DNA of 64,000 bases from Stramonita haemastoma (GCA_030674155.1 CM060335.1:47033233-47097232); one strand, 5' to 3'. Counted from the first letter of the stretch, positions 1-12,997 are shown. Numbers and translations: made by a program. The notes: a model not told the origin generated them from the sequence alone.

Positions 1-217
1 CTTTAATTCTGTTACCCTCCCATTTAGACCAGTAGCTCTATAACCTGTGTGTTGTATCTTCACTGACTCAGTGTTTATTCATTGCACTCTCAATGACTGA
101 CGGCTGGCAAGTGGTGTTTATCTCAAGTGCACTCTGTTCCGGTTTCATTGGGAGAAATTGGTCAGAATTCTCGCCAAGACTCAACTTATACCAGGTAAGT
201 CTCTCCTTGTCTTATAC

Positions 218-222
<5 letters not shown>

Positions 223-256
<34 letters not shown>

Positions 257-257
257 C

Positions 258-309
<52 letters not shown>

Positions 310-402
310 GTTCTTGATGTTATTCTTGGTATTCTTGTTGTTATTCTTGTTGTCGTTATTGTTGTCGTTATTGTTGTCGTTATTATTATCATCATCAGCA
401 GC

Positions 403-455
<53 letters not shown>
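223..455. repeat. Trinucleotide tracts (ATC)n, (ATT)n and (TAG)n
   Basis: Successive trinucleotide runs. The TAG run at 403-455 is continuous with the CTA-type tail of the SINE-like repeat next to it on the minus strand. Confidence 0.95.
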
Positions 456-457
<2 letters not shown>

Positions 458-459
458 AT

Positions 460-945
460 AGCAGCAGGCACCCATCAGTCTCTGAAGACTATGGAGTTGC
501 GCTCTAGTCTTTAGAGCGCAAAGCCTGGGCAAGTATGCATGGAGGGCAAGCTGTTACCCATACAGCAGACCCCCCCCCCCCCCCCCCCCCCCTCTCCACG
601 GAACCTGAATGATCCATTGGAAAGGCAATGACCGATACGAATGGTCCCAGTACCGTCGCAGGAACCACCTGTGTGCATGCTGGTTTGTTATAATTTTGTA
701 ATCCGCTCCTACCGGCACACGATGGCCTGCTCTTCCGAAAGGCAGAACGGGGTTTCAACGTGTGCGCAAGATATTCTGCGTGCATTCGCACACGGGGCCT
801 CGAATTCGAGTCTCATCCGAATGACTTTGACATTCAGTTTGATTTTTTCGTCAAACTGGGAAGAAAGGGCGAGGCTGGGTACAAACCCAGAAACTCAGGG
901 TTTACATAATTGCAGGTGAACATCTTAACCATCCTGCCACCATCC
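460..945 (-). mobile_element. Long SINE-like repeat with (CTA)n tail
   Basis: On the minus strand this matches, by eye over most of its length, the repeat split between 33785-33960 and 35118-35508. Shared marks are a head ending in ATTCGGATGAGAC, a GTGTGCGAA-GCACGCAG block, CTTGCGCACACGTT, and a 3' part ending in TGATGGGTGCC followed by a CTA/TAG tail. The core is shared with the other SINE-like copies in this window. A poly-C run interrupts it at 571-592. Confidence 0.7.
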
Positions 946-949
946 TTCC

Positions 950-951
<2 letters not shown>

Positions 952-1012
<61 letters not shown>
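952..1012. repeat. (ATT)n microsatellite, target of an inverted-repeat element
   Basis: A pure ATT run directly left of the inverted-repeat element. Its last seven bases match the right flank of the element at 4438-4444 in six of seven positions. Confidence 0.9.
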
Positions 1013-1014
<2 letters not shown>

Positions 1015-2417
1015 GGTAGGACCACGGCAGCCACTAACGAGTAAAGCGTAGCCGAAAGTGACAAATTAGATCCACTTTGCACCCAAATTTCTCCATCCAA
1101 ATCTAAAAGAAAGCTAAAAAAAAATATACTAGTAAAAAGTTTAATGCATTAACTTAACATCTGTAATATCATTTTGCAAGAATGATGACTGGATAAGTGC
1201 GAGCGATGATTTAATATCGGTAATAAACTTAAAAACTCGCCGCCACCGAGCCTCACGTGTGGCTGAAAACGCGACTCGGTGAATTTTCGTGCTCGTCTTC
1301 CAACACGATCTGTCACCCCTTCATTGTACAAACCTATTCATAGCGCATACCATTGGAAAGAAGAAACTCTCCACTAACCGATTATATGAGAGAAACTTTA
1401 GTGAAGTTTTTTTTTTTTTTTAATACAGTATAATGCGTTTTAAAATTTCCTACATTTTTCGGAAGTCGTAGAAATTTCCCTATTAATCGTACAAAAAATC
1501 CCAACACAGCGTTAAAAAGCTTGTTTTTTCAAGAACAAAACGCTTATTTCAGTTTATCGGTTATTTCCATTAAATGACGTCTGATTTTCATTTGCATACA
1601 GCACCCCCCTTTTCTAACTGACCAAAATGGCGGCCTTAGCGAGTCAACACATGGATGCTTCAAACTTGCAAACGTGGATAGAGATTTTCGATGTGTACAG
1701 CGCATTTACACTCACATCTGAAGAAGTAAATGCTGTGCTTTTATTTTGTACGTAGTTACTATCGAATCTCGATGATTTTAGATCTAAAAACTTATCGTTG
1801 ATCGCAAGTTTATCCCGGACTGGGATCGCAGGGAGCGAAGAACTAGGTCATCGAAGGGTGCTCTCAGAATTTATGAGCTCGCGTGAAATTTTTCTATTAT
1901 AACAATAAATGAGGGTGATGATTCTGTTCAAAATAGTTTCTAGTAGTGTTTGTTTTTTTCTTAGGATCTGTACTTTGTTATATCGTGCCGAAATGTTCGA
2001 CGAAACATCGTGAAAACAAATGCAAGAATGATAACTCTTGCCTCGATCTAATTTCTAATAGAGATTTAGCCGATTTTGTTTACCATTTGTTGTGTCTGTG
2101 TGCATGTAAGACCGCATTTTTAACAGAAATAGTGATTTAACGATTAGAAAACACTCCTGAATGCATCCATTTAAATTCATGCAAAACAAACCTTTTTTTT
2201 TTAATCAGAGCATACAAGTGCTAATCAAATTGAGTAAAACTTTGTTCTCTGTGTTGGTTTCACATTTTAAACAGTGCATGAACTTTCTTCACTTCTTTTT
2301 CATTCAGTTGTTTTGTTTCACTAAACATGTAGTTAGAAAGAAAAAGAAAAAAGAAAAACTGAAAACTTTGTAATGATTTTATTGTGCACAAACAAGCCTA
2401 TTCAATACTAATTCTTA

Positions 2418-2418
<1 letters not shown>

Positions 2419-2486
<68 letters not shown>

Positions 2487-2503
2487 GTCACACACACACA
2501 AAT

Positions 2504-2600
<97 letters not shown>

Positions 2601-2602
2601 AG

Positions 2603-2681
<79 letters not shown>
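2419..2681. repeat. (CA)n-(TA)n-(CA)n compound microsatellite inside the element
   Basis: The same compound order occurs at the same place in copy 2 (59316-59599), so it travelled with the element. Confidence 0.95.
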
Positions 2682-3079
2682 ACTCATACCTCTACAATTT
2701 ATACTTGCATGTATGCACACTTAAATAAAATGTACAGACACTAAGAATACACACAGATTAGGCAACTCACAAAAATGTCCAAATTTGCATTTTGAATTGT
2801 ACAAGAAAAATGTTAAAAAATACAACACTAATAAGTCTGTATCATACAGGCATTGCAACAGTATGTCACACAGTGAAAGATATTTCAGCAGAGGTCTAGG
2901 AGGTCTGTGATATATTTAGGAAGAAACTATGCAAAGGTTAAAATCACTGGGCACAAAAAAGATACATGCAACATCACAATGCAACATGTAAGCTCACCAG
3001 AAACCTAAAAAAAAAAAAAAAATTAATAAAAAACACAGATGATCACATGAGTACACCTATGATATATTGTACAGAAGAT

Positions 3080-3880
3080 GCTTGACAAGACAAGGGGGGG
3101 GGGGGGGTTAGGGGAAAAAAACAAACAGAATCACTTGGAATGGCCTTATAAAGACATGCGCATTGTTTCAAGACAAACATTTGGATAGGTGGACCATTTT
3201 TGTCAGTCAATTAGAAACATATATGATGTTAATGCCTATGAGGTGGAGGGGGGCTGAATGGGGGGGGGGGGGGACTGAGTGGGGGGGGGACCAGAATAAC
3301 TTGGAATGCTCTTTAGAAAGACTCACTGTTTCAAGACAAATATTTTGATAGGTGTACCATTTCTATCAGTCAATTAGAAGCTGAGATATGATGTTAATGC
3401 CTATTGAAAGGGGGGGGGGGGAGGGGGGAGAGGAGTGGAGGGGGGAGGAACCAGAATCACTTGGAATGCCCTTTAAAAAGACTCACTGTTTAAAGACAAA
3501 CATTTTGATAGGTGTACCATTTCTATCAGTCAATTAGAAGCCGAGATATGATGTTAATGCCTATGGGGGGGAGGGGGGGGGGGGGGAGAAGTGGAGGGGG
3601 GAACCAGAATCACTTGGAATGCCCTTTTAAAAGACTCACTGTTTAAAGACAAATATTTTGATAGGTGTACCATTTCTGTCAGTCAATTAGAAGCTGAGAT
3701 ATGATGTTAATGCCTATTGAGGGGGGGGGGGGAGAGGAGTAGAGGGGGGGACCAGAATCACTTTGAATGCCCTTTAAAAAGACTCACTGTTTACAGACAA
3801 ACATTTTGATAGGTGTACCATTTCTGTCAGTCAATTAGAAGCTGAGATATGATGATATGCCTATGGGCTGGTTTTGTGTT
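3080..3880 (+). repeat. About 155-base G-rich tandem units, five copies
   Basis: Each unit has a G-run, then a block with ACTTGGAATG, GACTCACTG, TTTTGATAGGTGTACCATTT and GATATGATGTTAATGCC. Five units are seen here and four in copy 2, so the number changed after the copies separated. The G-runs could form quadruplexes. Confidence 0.85.
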
Positions 3881-4529
3881 ATTATTTGGACAGGTTTTAT
3901 GCTTCACAAATTGTTGTCATAGGGGTGTTTTGGATGACTGCAGTTTGCCTCTACATGATTTTTAGCTTCTAAAAAAAATACATAGCATCTGAGTAATAAG
4001 TACAAACTGTATTATAGATCTTAGACACTTTTAGGCATTCTTGAGATTTTTACAGGAGGGTAAAGTACTCCTTTTAGCTCAATTCGCGAGCTATTTTTAG
4101 AATTTTTCTCTGATTTTGATGTAAAATTCCATTTGTTTCCTTTGACTTATTTTTCTGCTTTTTAGATATTTGTTTCTTCAAAGTAACGTAAAACAATATA
4201 AAACTAGTTTCAGCACTGTCAGGTTCATAATAAGCATGAGGGAGATGTCCAAATAAGGCTTTATATAACGAAATGACATTTTTATCCCATCTGAAAATTT
4301 TTTAAGTGGTATATCTCAAAAACCGTCTAAGATAATGATATGAAAATTTGCATGCTTCTTGATCTTGCTACTATCTTTCATTTGAGATAACAAACATTAA
4401 ATTTTATGATATCTGAAAAAATGAGTGGTCCTACCTATTATTGTTGTTGTTGTTGTTGTTGTTGTTGTCATTATTTCTAAAGATGTCATTGTGTTCCAGC
4501 GTATGCCCTTGATTTGTGGCTACATTGTT

Positions 4530-4705
4530 ACAGAAATACCACGGAGTGAGGAATCAAATAGACTACATTATGATTGATAGAAGATGGAAATCAGCAATAT
4601 TATTCTGAACTCAAAGACCTTGCCAGGCACAGACAGTGACACTGACCGCATACTGGTGAAGGCTAAAGCAAGATTTAACGCTATGAAAAATAACAAAACT
4701 ATACC
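4530..4705 (+). mobile_element. RTE-like endonuclease fragment
   Basis: One frame reads a NQIDYIMIDRRWKSA motif typical of the C-terminal part of RTE-clade AP-endonucleases, then an in-frame stop. A GTDSDTDRILVKAK segment follows, which matches the position of the SDH motif but with His lost. It is a short dead fragment joined directly to the next LINE. Confidence 0.6.
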
Positions 4706-6572
4706 ATCCCCTAATTTAATTTGGAACTGAAAAACTTGAAGATCCAGTCTTTGCCTCTTGTTTACAAATTGAACAGGCAATTGATTTTTTTTCCCGTTTG
4801 CAAGAGATATGGGTGGAAAATCCTCTCTCGTGGAGGTGGCATTGCCATCATCTACAAAGACACACTGCGCCCAGCTCTTTCTTTCTGTCACTCTCTCCCT
4901 TTCTCACCTGCATCCTGCATCCTGTCACTCTCTCTCTTTCTTACCTGGCCACTTTATAGATTTCTGCTGTCTGTACCGTCCACCTCCTAGCCATTAAAAC
5001 AACCTGACATCTTCCCTTTTTCATCAAGAATTCCAGTTACTTCTGGATCATTACAGCCTCTCTCCCAAGAAACTTATCATTCTCGGCGACTTCAACTTTC
5101 ACTTTACAACCAGTCTTGTCCTGATGTCAAGTGTCTTTCTCTTTCTCTGTCTAGCCACTCTCTTTCCCAGCTGGTCAACGAGCCAACACACAGGTCAGGT
5201 CATATCTTAGATTGGTTCATTACTGATCTTTCACTTAATCTCGTCACATCTGTGTCTGTCACTAATGAACTGCTTTCCAATCATTCTGCCATTTTCTTCT
5301 CTCTCAACATCACTAGGCCTATCAAAAAGAAAAAGCGTGTCACCCGTCGTAATCTCAAGGCAATTGACATTCAAACTTTCTCTTCTCAAGCTGCCAAACA
5401 CCTATCACAAACCCTGAACATACTGACCCTTCTGAACATTACAACACTGTTTTAAGCCAACTGCTCGATGAGCACGCACCTCCCACTGATGTTATTCTAC
5501 CTGATAGGCCCTATGCTCCATGGTATACCCATGACATACTGATTGCAAAGCGCAAATGCCAACAACTTGAGCGAAAATGGCGAAAAACCAAAACAGAAAT
5601 CAACAAACAGCTCTTCCAGAAACAAATAAACAAAGTCAAAACCTTAATCCACTCAGCAACGACAAACTTTTACTCTGCTCAAGTTCTTGATGCCATGACC
5701 ATGAAATCTCTTTTTTCCCTCACCTCAACTCTCCTCGGATCTGCAAAGGCTAGCCCTCTGCCTACTGTCCACAGCCACTCTGAACTTCCTGCTATATTCT
5801 CCTCATTCTTCTCCGACAAAGTCCGCAACATCCGCTCCAAACTGGATCAGACTTCTTTCCAACCCGCGCCTCTTGATCCTCAATTCACTGGCACTCCTCT
5901 CCTTTTCTTTCACCCATCAAGCAAGAAAGAAATCAAGAACATTCTGAAAGAAATGACAATAAAATCATGTGATCTCAATCCTGTACCTGCTTCTCTTTTC
6001 ATTCAGTGCATTCCACAACTTATACCTACTATCACAAAAATAGTAAACTCATCTCTTCTCTCTGGAAATTTTCCATCAGCTCTCAAAACTGCGATAGTCA
6101 CACCTCCACTCAAAAAGCACGACCTCAATCCTAACATCCTGAAGAACTATAGACCTGTCTCTAATCTGCCTTTTATCTCTAAAGTCCTTGAAAAAGTTGT
6201 TCTGAAACAACTCAATAGCCATTTTCTTTCCAATAATCTCTTTCCCCTTTTCAATCTGCCTATCGCGTCAACCACAGCACTGAAACCACCCTGGTTCTAC
6301 CTTAAACATGCTTCTCCATGCTTCTGACTCAGGAAAAATCCCGTTTCTCACTCTTCTCGACATTTCTGCTGCCTTTGACACTATAGACCATTCAATTCTT
6401 CTCTCCTGTCTCCAAAGCATGTTTGGTATTAAAGGCACAGCCTTCACCTGGTTCACTTCATACCTTGCAGACGAGTCCATACAGTTGCAGTAAACAAGAT
6501 TCAATCAGCACCTGCCAAACTGGAATGTGGTGTCCCTCAGTGATCAGTTCTGGGCCCTTTTCTTTTATAAAT

Positions 6573-6636
<64 letters not shown>

Positions 6637-7754
6637 CATGGAACTTATATAGCGCTATATCTTGTAAAAACAAATCAAAGCGCTTTTTACCTCTATACTG
6701 CTCCACTGTCACATATAATAGACCGTCATCATATCAATTATCACTTTTATGCTGATGACTCGCAGATTTAAAGCAGTGATACACCTGAAAATTTTCCTTC
6801 TCTCTTGGCAAATATGACCAGCTGCCTTCAAGATATCCAACACTGGATGATACAAACAAATTACAACTAAATGCAGATAAAACCGAAGCCATGCTTGTAG
6901 GCACCAAACACAAACCTCCTCCATTCCAACAACTTGAATAGAATTCGTCAATACGTCAGTTCCGCTATCCACTTCTGTGAAGTATCTAGGAGTTGTTGTT
7001 GACAACACTCTCTCCATGCAAGCATTTATTACCCAAACCTGTCAGTCATGCTACTATCAACTACGGCGTATTAGTGCAATTCGAAAGTACCTGTCCACTG
7101 ACGAAACATCCAAACTCGTCACTTCTCTTATTCTCTCACATCTGGACAATTGCAATTTTCTTTTGGCTGGTCTGCCAGCATCATCTATCCACTCCCTTAA
7201 ACGTATACAAAACTCTGCAGCTCGTCTGGTCCTCAGAAAAAAAAAATCTGAGCACATTACCCCTCTCTTGCAATCTCTCCATTGGCTACCCGTACCACAG
7301 AGAGTAAACTACAAGATCAATACCCTCTGTTACAAATGTCTCCACAAAACTACACCCTCCTACCTCTGTGAATGTCTTCACTTGTACACACCTTCTTGCT
7401 CCCCCCGCTTGTCGGCAGATACTTTGTCCTTAAGAATACCCAAATTCAACCTATTTACCGTTGGCCGCCGCTCTTTCTCTGTTTCTGGTCCATCGATCTG
7501 GAACGACCTTCCTCTCTCCCTCCGGCAAAAGCCTACTTATGACACTTTTAAATCCAACCTCAAGACACACTTATTTCAAACCTAAGTTTTTCTCCTTCTG
7601 TTTCCATCTCTTACGTGTACCTGTCTTCATCATCTACCTGCCAAAGTGTATAACGTTTATAGGTGTGTGTGCGTGCGTGCTGCGCGCGCGCGCACGCGGG
7701 TGTGTGTGTGTGTGTGTGTGCGTGCGTGCGTTGCGTGCGTGCGCGCGTGTGTGT

Positions 7755-7796
<42 letters not shown>

Positions 7797-7931
7797 CGCG
7801 CACGCGTGTGTGTGAGTGTACATTCGAATTTGTTAAAACTGTAAATTGTTGTTGATTGCTTGTGTGTTGCGTAGGTCGAATGCAAGTGCTTTGATTTGTT
7901 TTTATAAGATTTAGCGCTATACAAATTCCAT

Positions 7932-7960
<29 letters not shown>
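4706..7960 (+). mobile_element. CR1/L2-like LINE, broken
   Basis: In order: an AP-endonuclease part (GGGIAI near 4830, LIILGDFNFHF near 5070, HILDWFITDLS near 5205), then reverse transcriptase (NYRPVSNLPF near 6150, SAAFDTIDHSIL near 6370, GVPQ near 6530, FYADDSQI at 6745-6768). The C-terminal domain follows (LHWLPVPQRVNYKI near 7280, FSVSGPSIWNDLP near 7480), ending at 7583. A 3' region with a GT/GC tract, TAGCGCTATACAAATTCCAT and an ATT tail closes it. Several frameshifts and stops break the frame, so it cannot encode an active protein. The clade is by motif style only. Confidence 0.8.
6568..6683 (-). mobile_element. LINE 3' tail inserted inside the LINE reverse transcriptase
   Basis: Reads on the minus strand as the 3' end of the same LINE family (AAAGCGCTTTG, TATAGCGCTATA, CCATGTATT, ATT tail). 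It splits the RT frame just after GVPQ. The intact sequence across this point is seen in the minus-strand copy near 44710-44730. Confidence 0.75.
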
Positions 7961-7964
<4 letters not shown>

Positions 7965-7986
7965 TATTATAATAATAATAATAATA

Positions 7987-8051
<65 letters not shown>

Positions 8052-8221
8052 AATGATAGGTTGCCAAAGGAAATCTGGACTGACATAAAAAAGATTTACA
8101 CTGAAGCAGCAGAGTAATTTCTGGAAGAAAAAAAGGAGAAAATGACCAAATCCATTCATGTGACAAGGTGGTGCAGTTAATGATAATAATAATAATAATA
8201 ATGATAATAATAATAATAATG

Positions 8222-8274
<53 letters not shown>

Positions 8275-8275
8275 C
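7655..8275. repeat. GT/GC tract, (ATT)n and complementary (AAT)n runs
   Basis: A GT/GC tract of the LINE 3' region (7655-7812), an ATT run (7935-8050) and an AAT run (8183-8275). The last two are complementary and could pair as a long hairpin with a loop of about 130 bases. Confidence 0.9.
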
Positions 8276-8335
8276 AATTATAATAATAATAACAATAATG
8301 ATAGCGATAATAATAATATTGATAATAATATAGTA

Positions 8336-8373
<38 letters not shown>

Positions 8374-8440
8374 ACTACTACTACTACTACTCCTACTACT
8401 ACTATACTACATACTACTACACTACTACTACTACTAATAA
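8276..8440. repeat. (AAT/GAT)n and (TAC)n microsatellite
   Basis: Interrupted AAT and TAC trinucleotide runs just before the RTE-like element. Confidence 0.9.
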
Positions 8441-11400
8441 AGGTAATATATGAAATTATATGATATACCATGTAAAGAAATCTACGCTACAGAAACGTCA
8501 ACAAAATCTTCAAATCATCAAATCTTGGGTGATGAGCTGGGGACTGATGCAGCAATGCATCAGATGAAGAGTAGAGATGAAAGCTGAAAGGAAATTTCTA
8601 CTCCGACAGTGTCCTTGGCGAAACCCAAATAACAAGTGAGAATGGCATCATGGAATGTTCGAACAATGTATGAAAGTGGAAAGACAGCACAAATTGTGAG
8701 GGAGATGAAAAGATACAACATGAACATTCTAGGCATCAGCGATATGAGATGGACAGATTCCGGAATTATGGCTCTTGGTACAGGAGAAACAGTGTGCTAT
8801 TCCGGGCGTAATGATGGACAACACCAGGAAGGAGTTGGAATCATTATGGACAGGCAGACAAGAAAGAGTCTAATGGGATGGGAGCCAGTCAGCGCCCGAA
8901 TCATCAGAGCCAGGTTCTTCTCCAGGTATGCAAAGACCACCTTGAAACAGTGCTATGCACCCACAGACCAAGCTACTGAAGAAGAGAAAGACCTGTTCTA
9001 TAGCAATTCCAAGAACAACTAGACAGGACGCCTCGACATGACATCCTTCTTCTGATGGGCAATTTTAATGCAAAAGTTGGAGCTGATAACATTGGATATG
9101 AATCATGCATGGGAAAAGAAAGTGAGGGAGAGCGAAACGACAATGGACAGCGTTTTGTAGATTTGTGTCTGGAGAACGGCCTAGGGATAGGAGGCACCAT
9201 CTTCCAGCACAAAACCATACACAAGTTGACATGGGTGTCACTGGATGGGAAGACCAGCAACCAAATAGACCACATTGCCATCAACCAGAAATGGAGGAAG
9301 ACAATGAAAGATGTCAAGGCATTGAGAGGGGCAGACGCAGGCAGCGACCACTATCCTGTGTTGTGCAAATTACAACTTAAGCTGAAGAGGACACACAAAA
9401 AGAACGGAGAACAACTTTTTGACTCTGGAAGACTGACAGATCCGGGAGTGAAGGCCCAGTTTACAGTGGAATTGATCAACAGGTTTAAAGCTCTTGAAGA
9501 CTTTCCAGCAGACGATATCAACACCCTTTGTGACAGTATGCAGAAAGTATTTACTGATCCCAGTAAAGATCTACTGGGCTACAGTAAAAGAGAGAGGAAA
9601 GAATGGGTCTCAGAAAGCACCTGGAATCTTATTGACAAAAGAAAAGCAGCAAAACAACTCATGCTAACTGGCAGTGTGGAGGACAGATCTACAGCTGCAG
9701 AGACTTACAGAGAACTGAACAGAGCAGTCAAGAAGAGTGTCTGGAGAGACAAAAGAAAATACACAGACACTTTAGCATCAGAAGCACAGTTAGCCTCTGA
9801 AAAAGGTGACAGCAGAACTGTGTACAAGATCACCAAGACTCTCACCGGAGGATTCACCAGCAAGACAACAGTAGTCAAGGACAAGGAAGGGAAAGTCTTC
9901 ATGAAGGAAGAAGACCAACTCAACAGATGTGCTGAACACTTCACAGAAACACAGAACAGACCAGATCCTGGTGAAGAGGCGATCATAGAGGACACAGGGT
10001 TCCTCATTGAAATGAAAAGAGGACGTATCACACAGCAAGAGATTCGAGAAGCCATTAGACAGGCGAAAGGAAACAGAGCACCTGGTGAAGACAGAATCAC
10101 TGCAGATATGCTGAAGGCAAACCCCACAGTGAGTTCCAGAGCATTGGAAAATCTCTTCAATAAAGTATGGGAGGAACAGAAAGTAACAGACACTTGGAAG
10201 AAAGGCATTATCGTCAAGCTACCCAAGAAAGGCGATTTGGCAACATGTGGAAACTGGAGGGGCATAAATCTACTCTCTGTCCCTGGAAAAATATTTTGCA
10301 GAATTCTCCTGCAAAGAATTAAGACAAGCCATCGAGAGAGTCCTCAGAGAGGAACAAGCTGGATTTAGAAGTGGAAGAGGATGTACAGACCAAATTTTCA
10401 TCTTACGCACCATTGTGGAGCAGTCACTTGCATGGAACTGGTCACTCTATATCAACTACATCGACTTTGAAAAAGCATTCAACAGCATCCATCACCCCTT
10501 ACTCTGGAAGATTCTCAGAGCTTACGGATTTCCGCCAAAAGTCATCAACATTCTCAAAGATGTGTACGCTGACAACCAGTGCTGTGTGCGCCACAATGGA
10601 CAACAAAGTGAATGGTTCCATGTGAAGACCGGTGTCAGGCAGGGCTGGTTGATTTCACCAAAGCTCTTCCTTGTCGTCATAGATTGGGTGCTGAGGAAAG
10701 CTACAGAAAACCGACCAAGAGGACTGGTATGGGGACTGACATCCCGGCTTAGGACTGTGACTTTGCAGACGACATTGCTCTCCTCTCACACACTCAGACG
10801 GACATGCAGGAAAAAACAAAAAATTGATAAAACAGCAAGAAGCGTGGGACTCGAGATCCACCCAAACAAGGTGAATATCATGAAAGTAAAGACAAAGAGT
10901 GCACGGAAGACAAATGTGCGTGGCGCAGACCTGGAAGAAGTACAACACTTCAAGTACCTTGGCAGCTACATCTTGTCCAACAGTGATATTTGAGAGGGAA
11001 GTCTCAACTAGAATTGGTCTTCCAGCACAGGCCTTCAACAGACTGCAAAACATCTGGAAGTCAACAGTCTTGCAGACCAACACAAAACTAAAAGTATACA
11101 AATCAAACGTCCGCTCAGTCCTCCTCTATGCCTCAGAGACCTGGAGAACCAACAAAAAGATTGAAAGTCGACTCAGAGGCTTCGAAAGCAGGTGTCTTCG
11201 CCGCATCCTCAGGATCCACTGAGAACAACATGTTACCAATAGAGTAGTGAGCAAAGTGACTGGCATCAACAACATCATAGAAGAAGTGAAACAAAGACGA
11301 TGGAGGTGGCTGGGCCATGTCCTCAGGATGAACAAGACCCGACATCCACATGCTGCACTCAGATGGGCACCACCTGGGAAAAGGAAGAGGGGTAGGCCGT

Positions 11401-11550
11401 TAGGTACATGGAGGAGAACTATAGAAGAAGAAATGAAAATAATGGGCAAAATATGGATAGAGATCGGCTGGCTTGTCCAAGACAGAGATGGCTGGAGGAG
11501 ACTTGTGTGGCGCCTTTTGCTCCACTCGAGCGAGGAGGATTAAGTAAGTA
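8441..11550 (+). mobile_element. RTE-like LINE, nearly full length, broken
   Basis: The endonuclease starts SWNVRTMYESGKT near 8647, with GNFNAKVG near 9057, NQIDHIAIN near 9260 and SDHYPVL near 9345. RT follows with GEDRITADML near 10085, YIDFEKAFNSIHH near 10455, GVRQGWLISP near 10632, FADD at 10762-10773 and FKYLGSYI near 10950. The C-terminal part has RWRWLGHVLRMN near 11300. I see frameshifts near 9001, 10327, just before FADD and near 10990, and a stop in place of Trp at 11219. It is a pseudogene copy with otherwise full domain order. The layout is that of RTE-clade elements. Confidence 0.82.
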
Positions 11551-12035
11551 TATGATATAGCGCTAAATCTTGTCAAGCAAACAAATCCTCGTATCGTACA
11601 CATTTTGCCGTCTGTTCATCGTATTGCACACATCTGATTTTATTCCTGCTGTCAATTCATCTTATTGCACACATCTGATTTATTTTGCTGTCTATTCATT
11701 GTATTACGTACTTCTCCCGTTCCCTGTCCTGGGTATGCTAGGAAGGGGGCAGGAGAGGGGAGGGTCCTTGGTTTTTGAAATTGTGTGCATTTTTTTCTTT
11801 CTCTTGCTCTCTGTGCATTGAAAAAATAAACAACGTTCAACTCCTGCCAAAGCTTTGCAAAGCATTGAATGATGCCACAATGATTATCTGCCATTTTTTT
11901 TCAATTTCATGTCAGGTACAAACATATAATGCAACCCAAGCAATACACATGGACACTGCATCAGACCAAATTCGTCTTCAGATTTACTTCACTGTCATAG
12001 GATAAGCAACAAAAAAAAAGTACTGCCTCATCTTC
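11551..12035. other. No gene seen
   Basis: Unique-looking AT-rich sequence with a short direct repeat (TTGCACACATCTGATTT type) at 11605-11690. No exon of the Cys-module type. Confidence 0.5.
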
Positions 12036-12039
12036 TGTG

Positions 12040-12480
12040 ACATTCCTATTCTGCTGTTCCTGTACCATCCAATTCAATCTCCCCGCCCCAGCCATACCCA
12101 GATTCTTTATTTCGCACCCTCGGGTTTGGAATTCTACATGGAGACCATCAATACAGGGTGCCTTGGGGCCACCTGCCAAAGGGGCTCCTGCACTGCTGCT
12201 GGGTCACTTTGATGGTGTTCAGTGGTGCTTGTTCTGAGCTAACATACACAGGACACCGCCTACTAAGCCCCCTAATGACAACAGTATTAGTTCATCCCCA
12301 CCAGAGGTGGCGATCACCACAACGTTCCTTCAAGGACCGTCCCTTGTGAACCTCCACCTCCTCAGGCTTTGACAAATACTCACCACAAGCACAGAAGGGA
12401 GGGAATGGTGAAACAGAATCTGGAGTCACGATGAGACCAGAGCAGCTGGGGCCACCCAGAGGCAGCTATTTATTTAATGG
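12040..12480 (+). repeat. Dispersed repeat family R, copy 1
   Basis: Shares CACTGCTGCTGGGTCACTT, GGTGTTCAGT, TGTTCTGAGCTAAC and the CTACTAAGCCCC region with 20230-20600 (minus) and 48770-49140 (plus). No coding potential recognised. Confidence 0.7.
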
Positions 12481-12764
12481 CATGATGATAAATGACGATG
12501 AGGATGAGGTAATAATGCTGCTGTGGAAGGGATAGGGAACTTTCTTGTTGTGTGTTCAGTCACTAGTGTCACAAGGCTAGAAAGAAATGAATCAGTGTGC
12601 ATAATTATGGCGTGGAAATGACACAAGACCAGTTTTTGCCCCTCTGTGTATTTGCTGATGAGCAGACGTTTTTCCCTCCCCCTGAACAGATGAACATCTT
12701 TCTCATATGAAAGGATAGGAAACCATGACAACATTGATAGCAATGGATGACAAAATCTAAAACG

Positions 12765-12910
12765 AAATCACATGCACACCCTGGTGTCCTGTTTAGACAT
12801 CATCCCCAAAGTCGGAATGTGGCTACCTTTATGGTGGGCAAAAATGATCGCATTACGCAAAATCTCATGCCTCAGAAATCTAGCCAAGGAAGGAAAACGT
12901 TTATAATTAT
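12765..12910 (+). repeat. Dispersed SINE-like repeat family S, copy
   Basis: Contains CCCCAAAGTCGGAATGTGGC, TATGGTGGGCAAAAATG and TCTAGCCAAGGAA. Related copies lie at 27385-27545, 28095-28255, 28465-28650, 48625-48775 and 57565-57680 (minus). Confidence 0.65.
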
Positions 12911-12997
12911 GCTGCTATCTAAGCTTTATATGTGATTAAACACTAATGAATGCTGCACACCATGTCAATCACTCTGATATGATGTTGCTGTTCTCAG

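Larger units (their letters stand above)
1013..4437 (+). mobile_element. 3.4-kb terminal-inverted-repeat element, copy 1
   Basis: Ends are perfect 13-base inverted repeats, TAGGTAGGACCAC at 1013-1025 and its complement at 4425-4437. A near-identical copy lies at 57913-61177. Inside are an AT-rich left part, a CA-TA-CA microsatellite and five G-rich tandem units of about 155 bases. I see no transposase; the longest non-repeat reading frame is about 64 codons (1946-2140) and is not recognised. It is probably a non-autonomous DNA transposon with a seven-base target duplication; the superfamily is not assigned. Confidence 0.75.

Noticed and set aside
93..207. Possible exon ending in a good donor (CCAG|GTAAGT) before the ATC tract
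   Set aside because: No Cys-module pattern, no clear acceptor or shared phase; a single donor-like match is weak evidence.
1946..2140. 64-codon frame with several Cys inside the inverted-repeat element (also 58838-59032)
   Set aside because: Conserved only as much as surrounding element sequence; no known domain seen, no evidence of selection from two copies.
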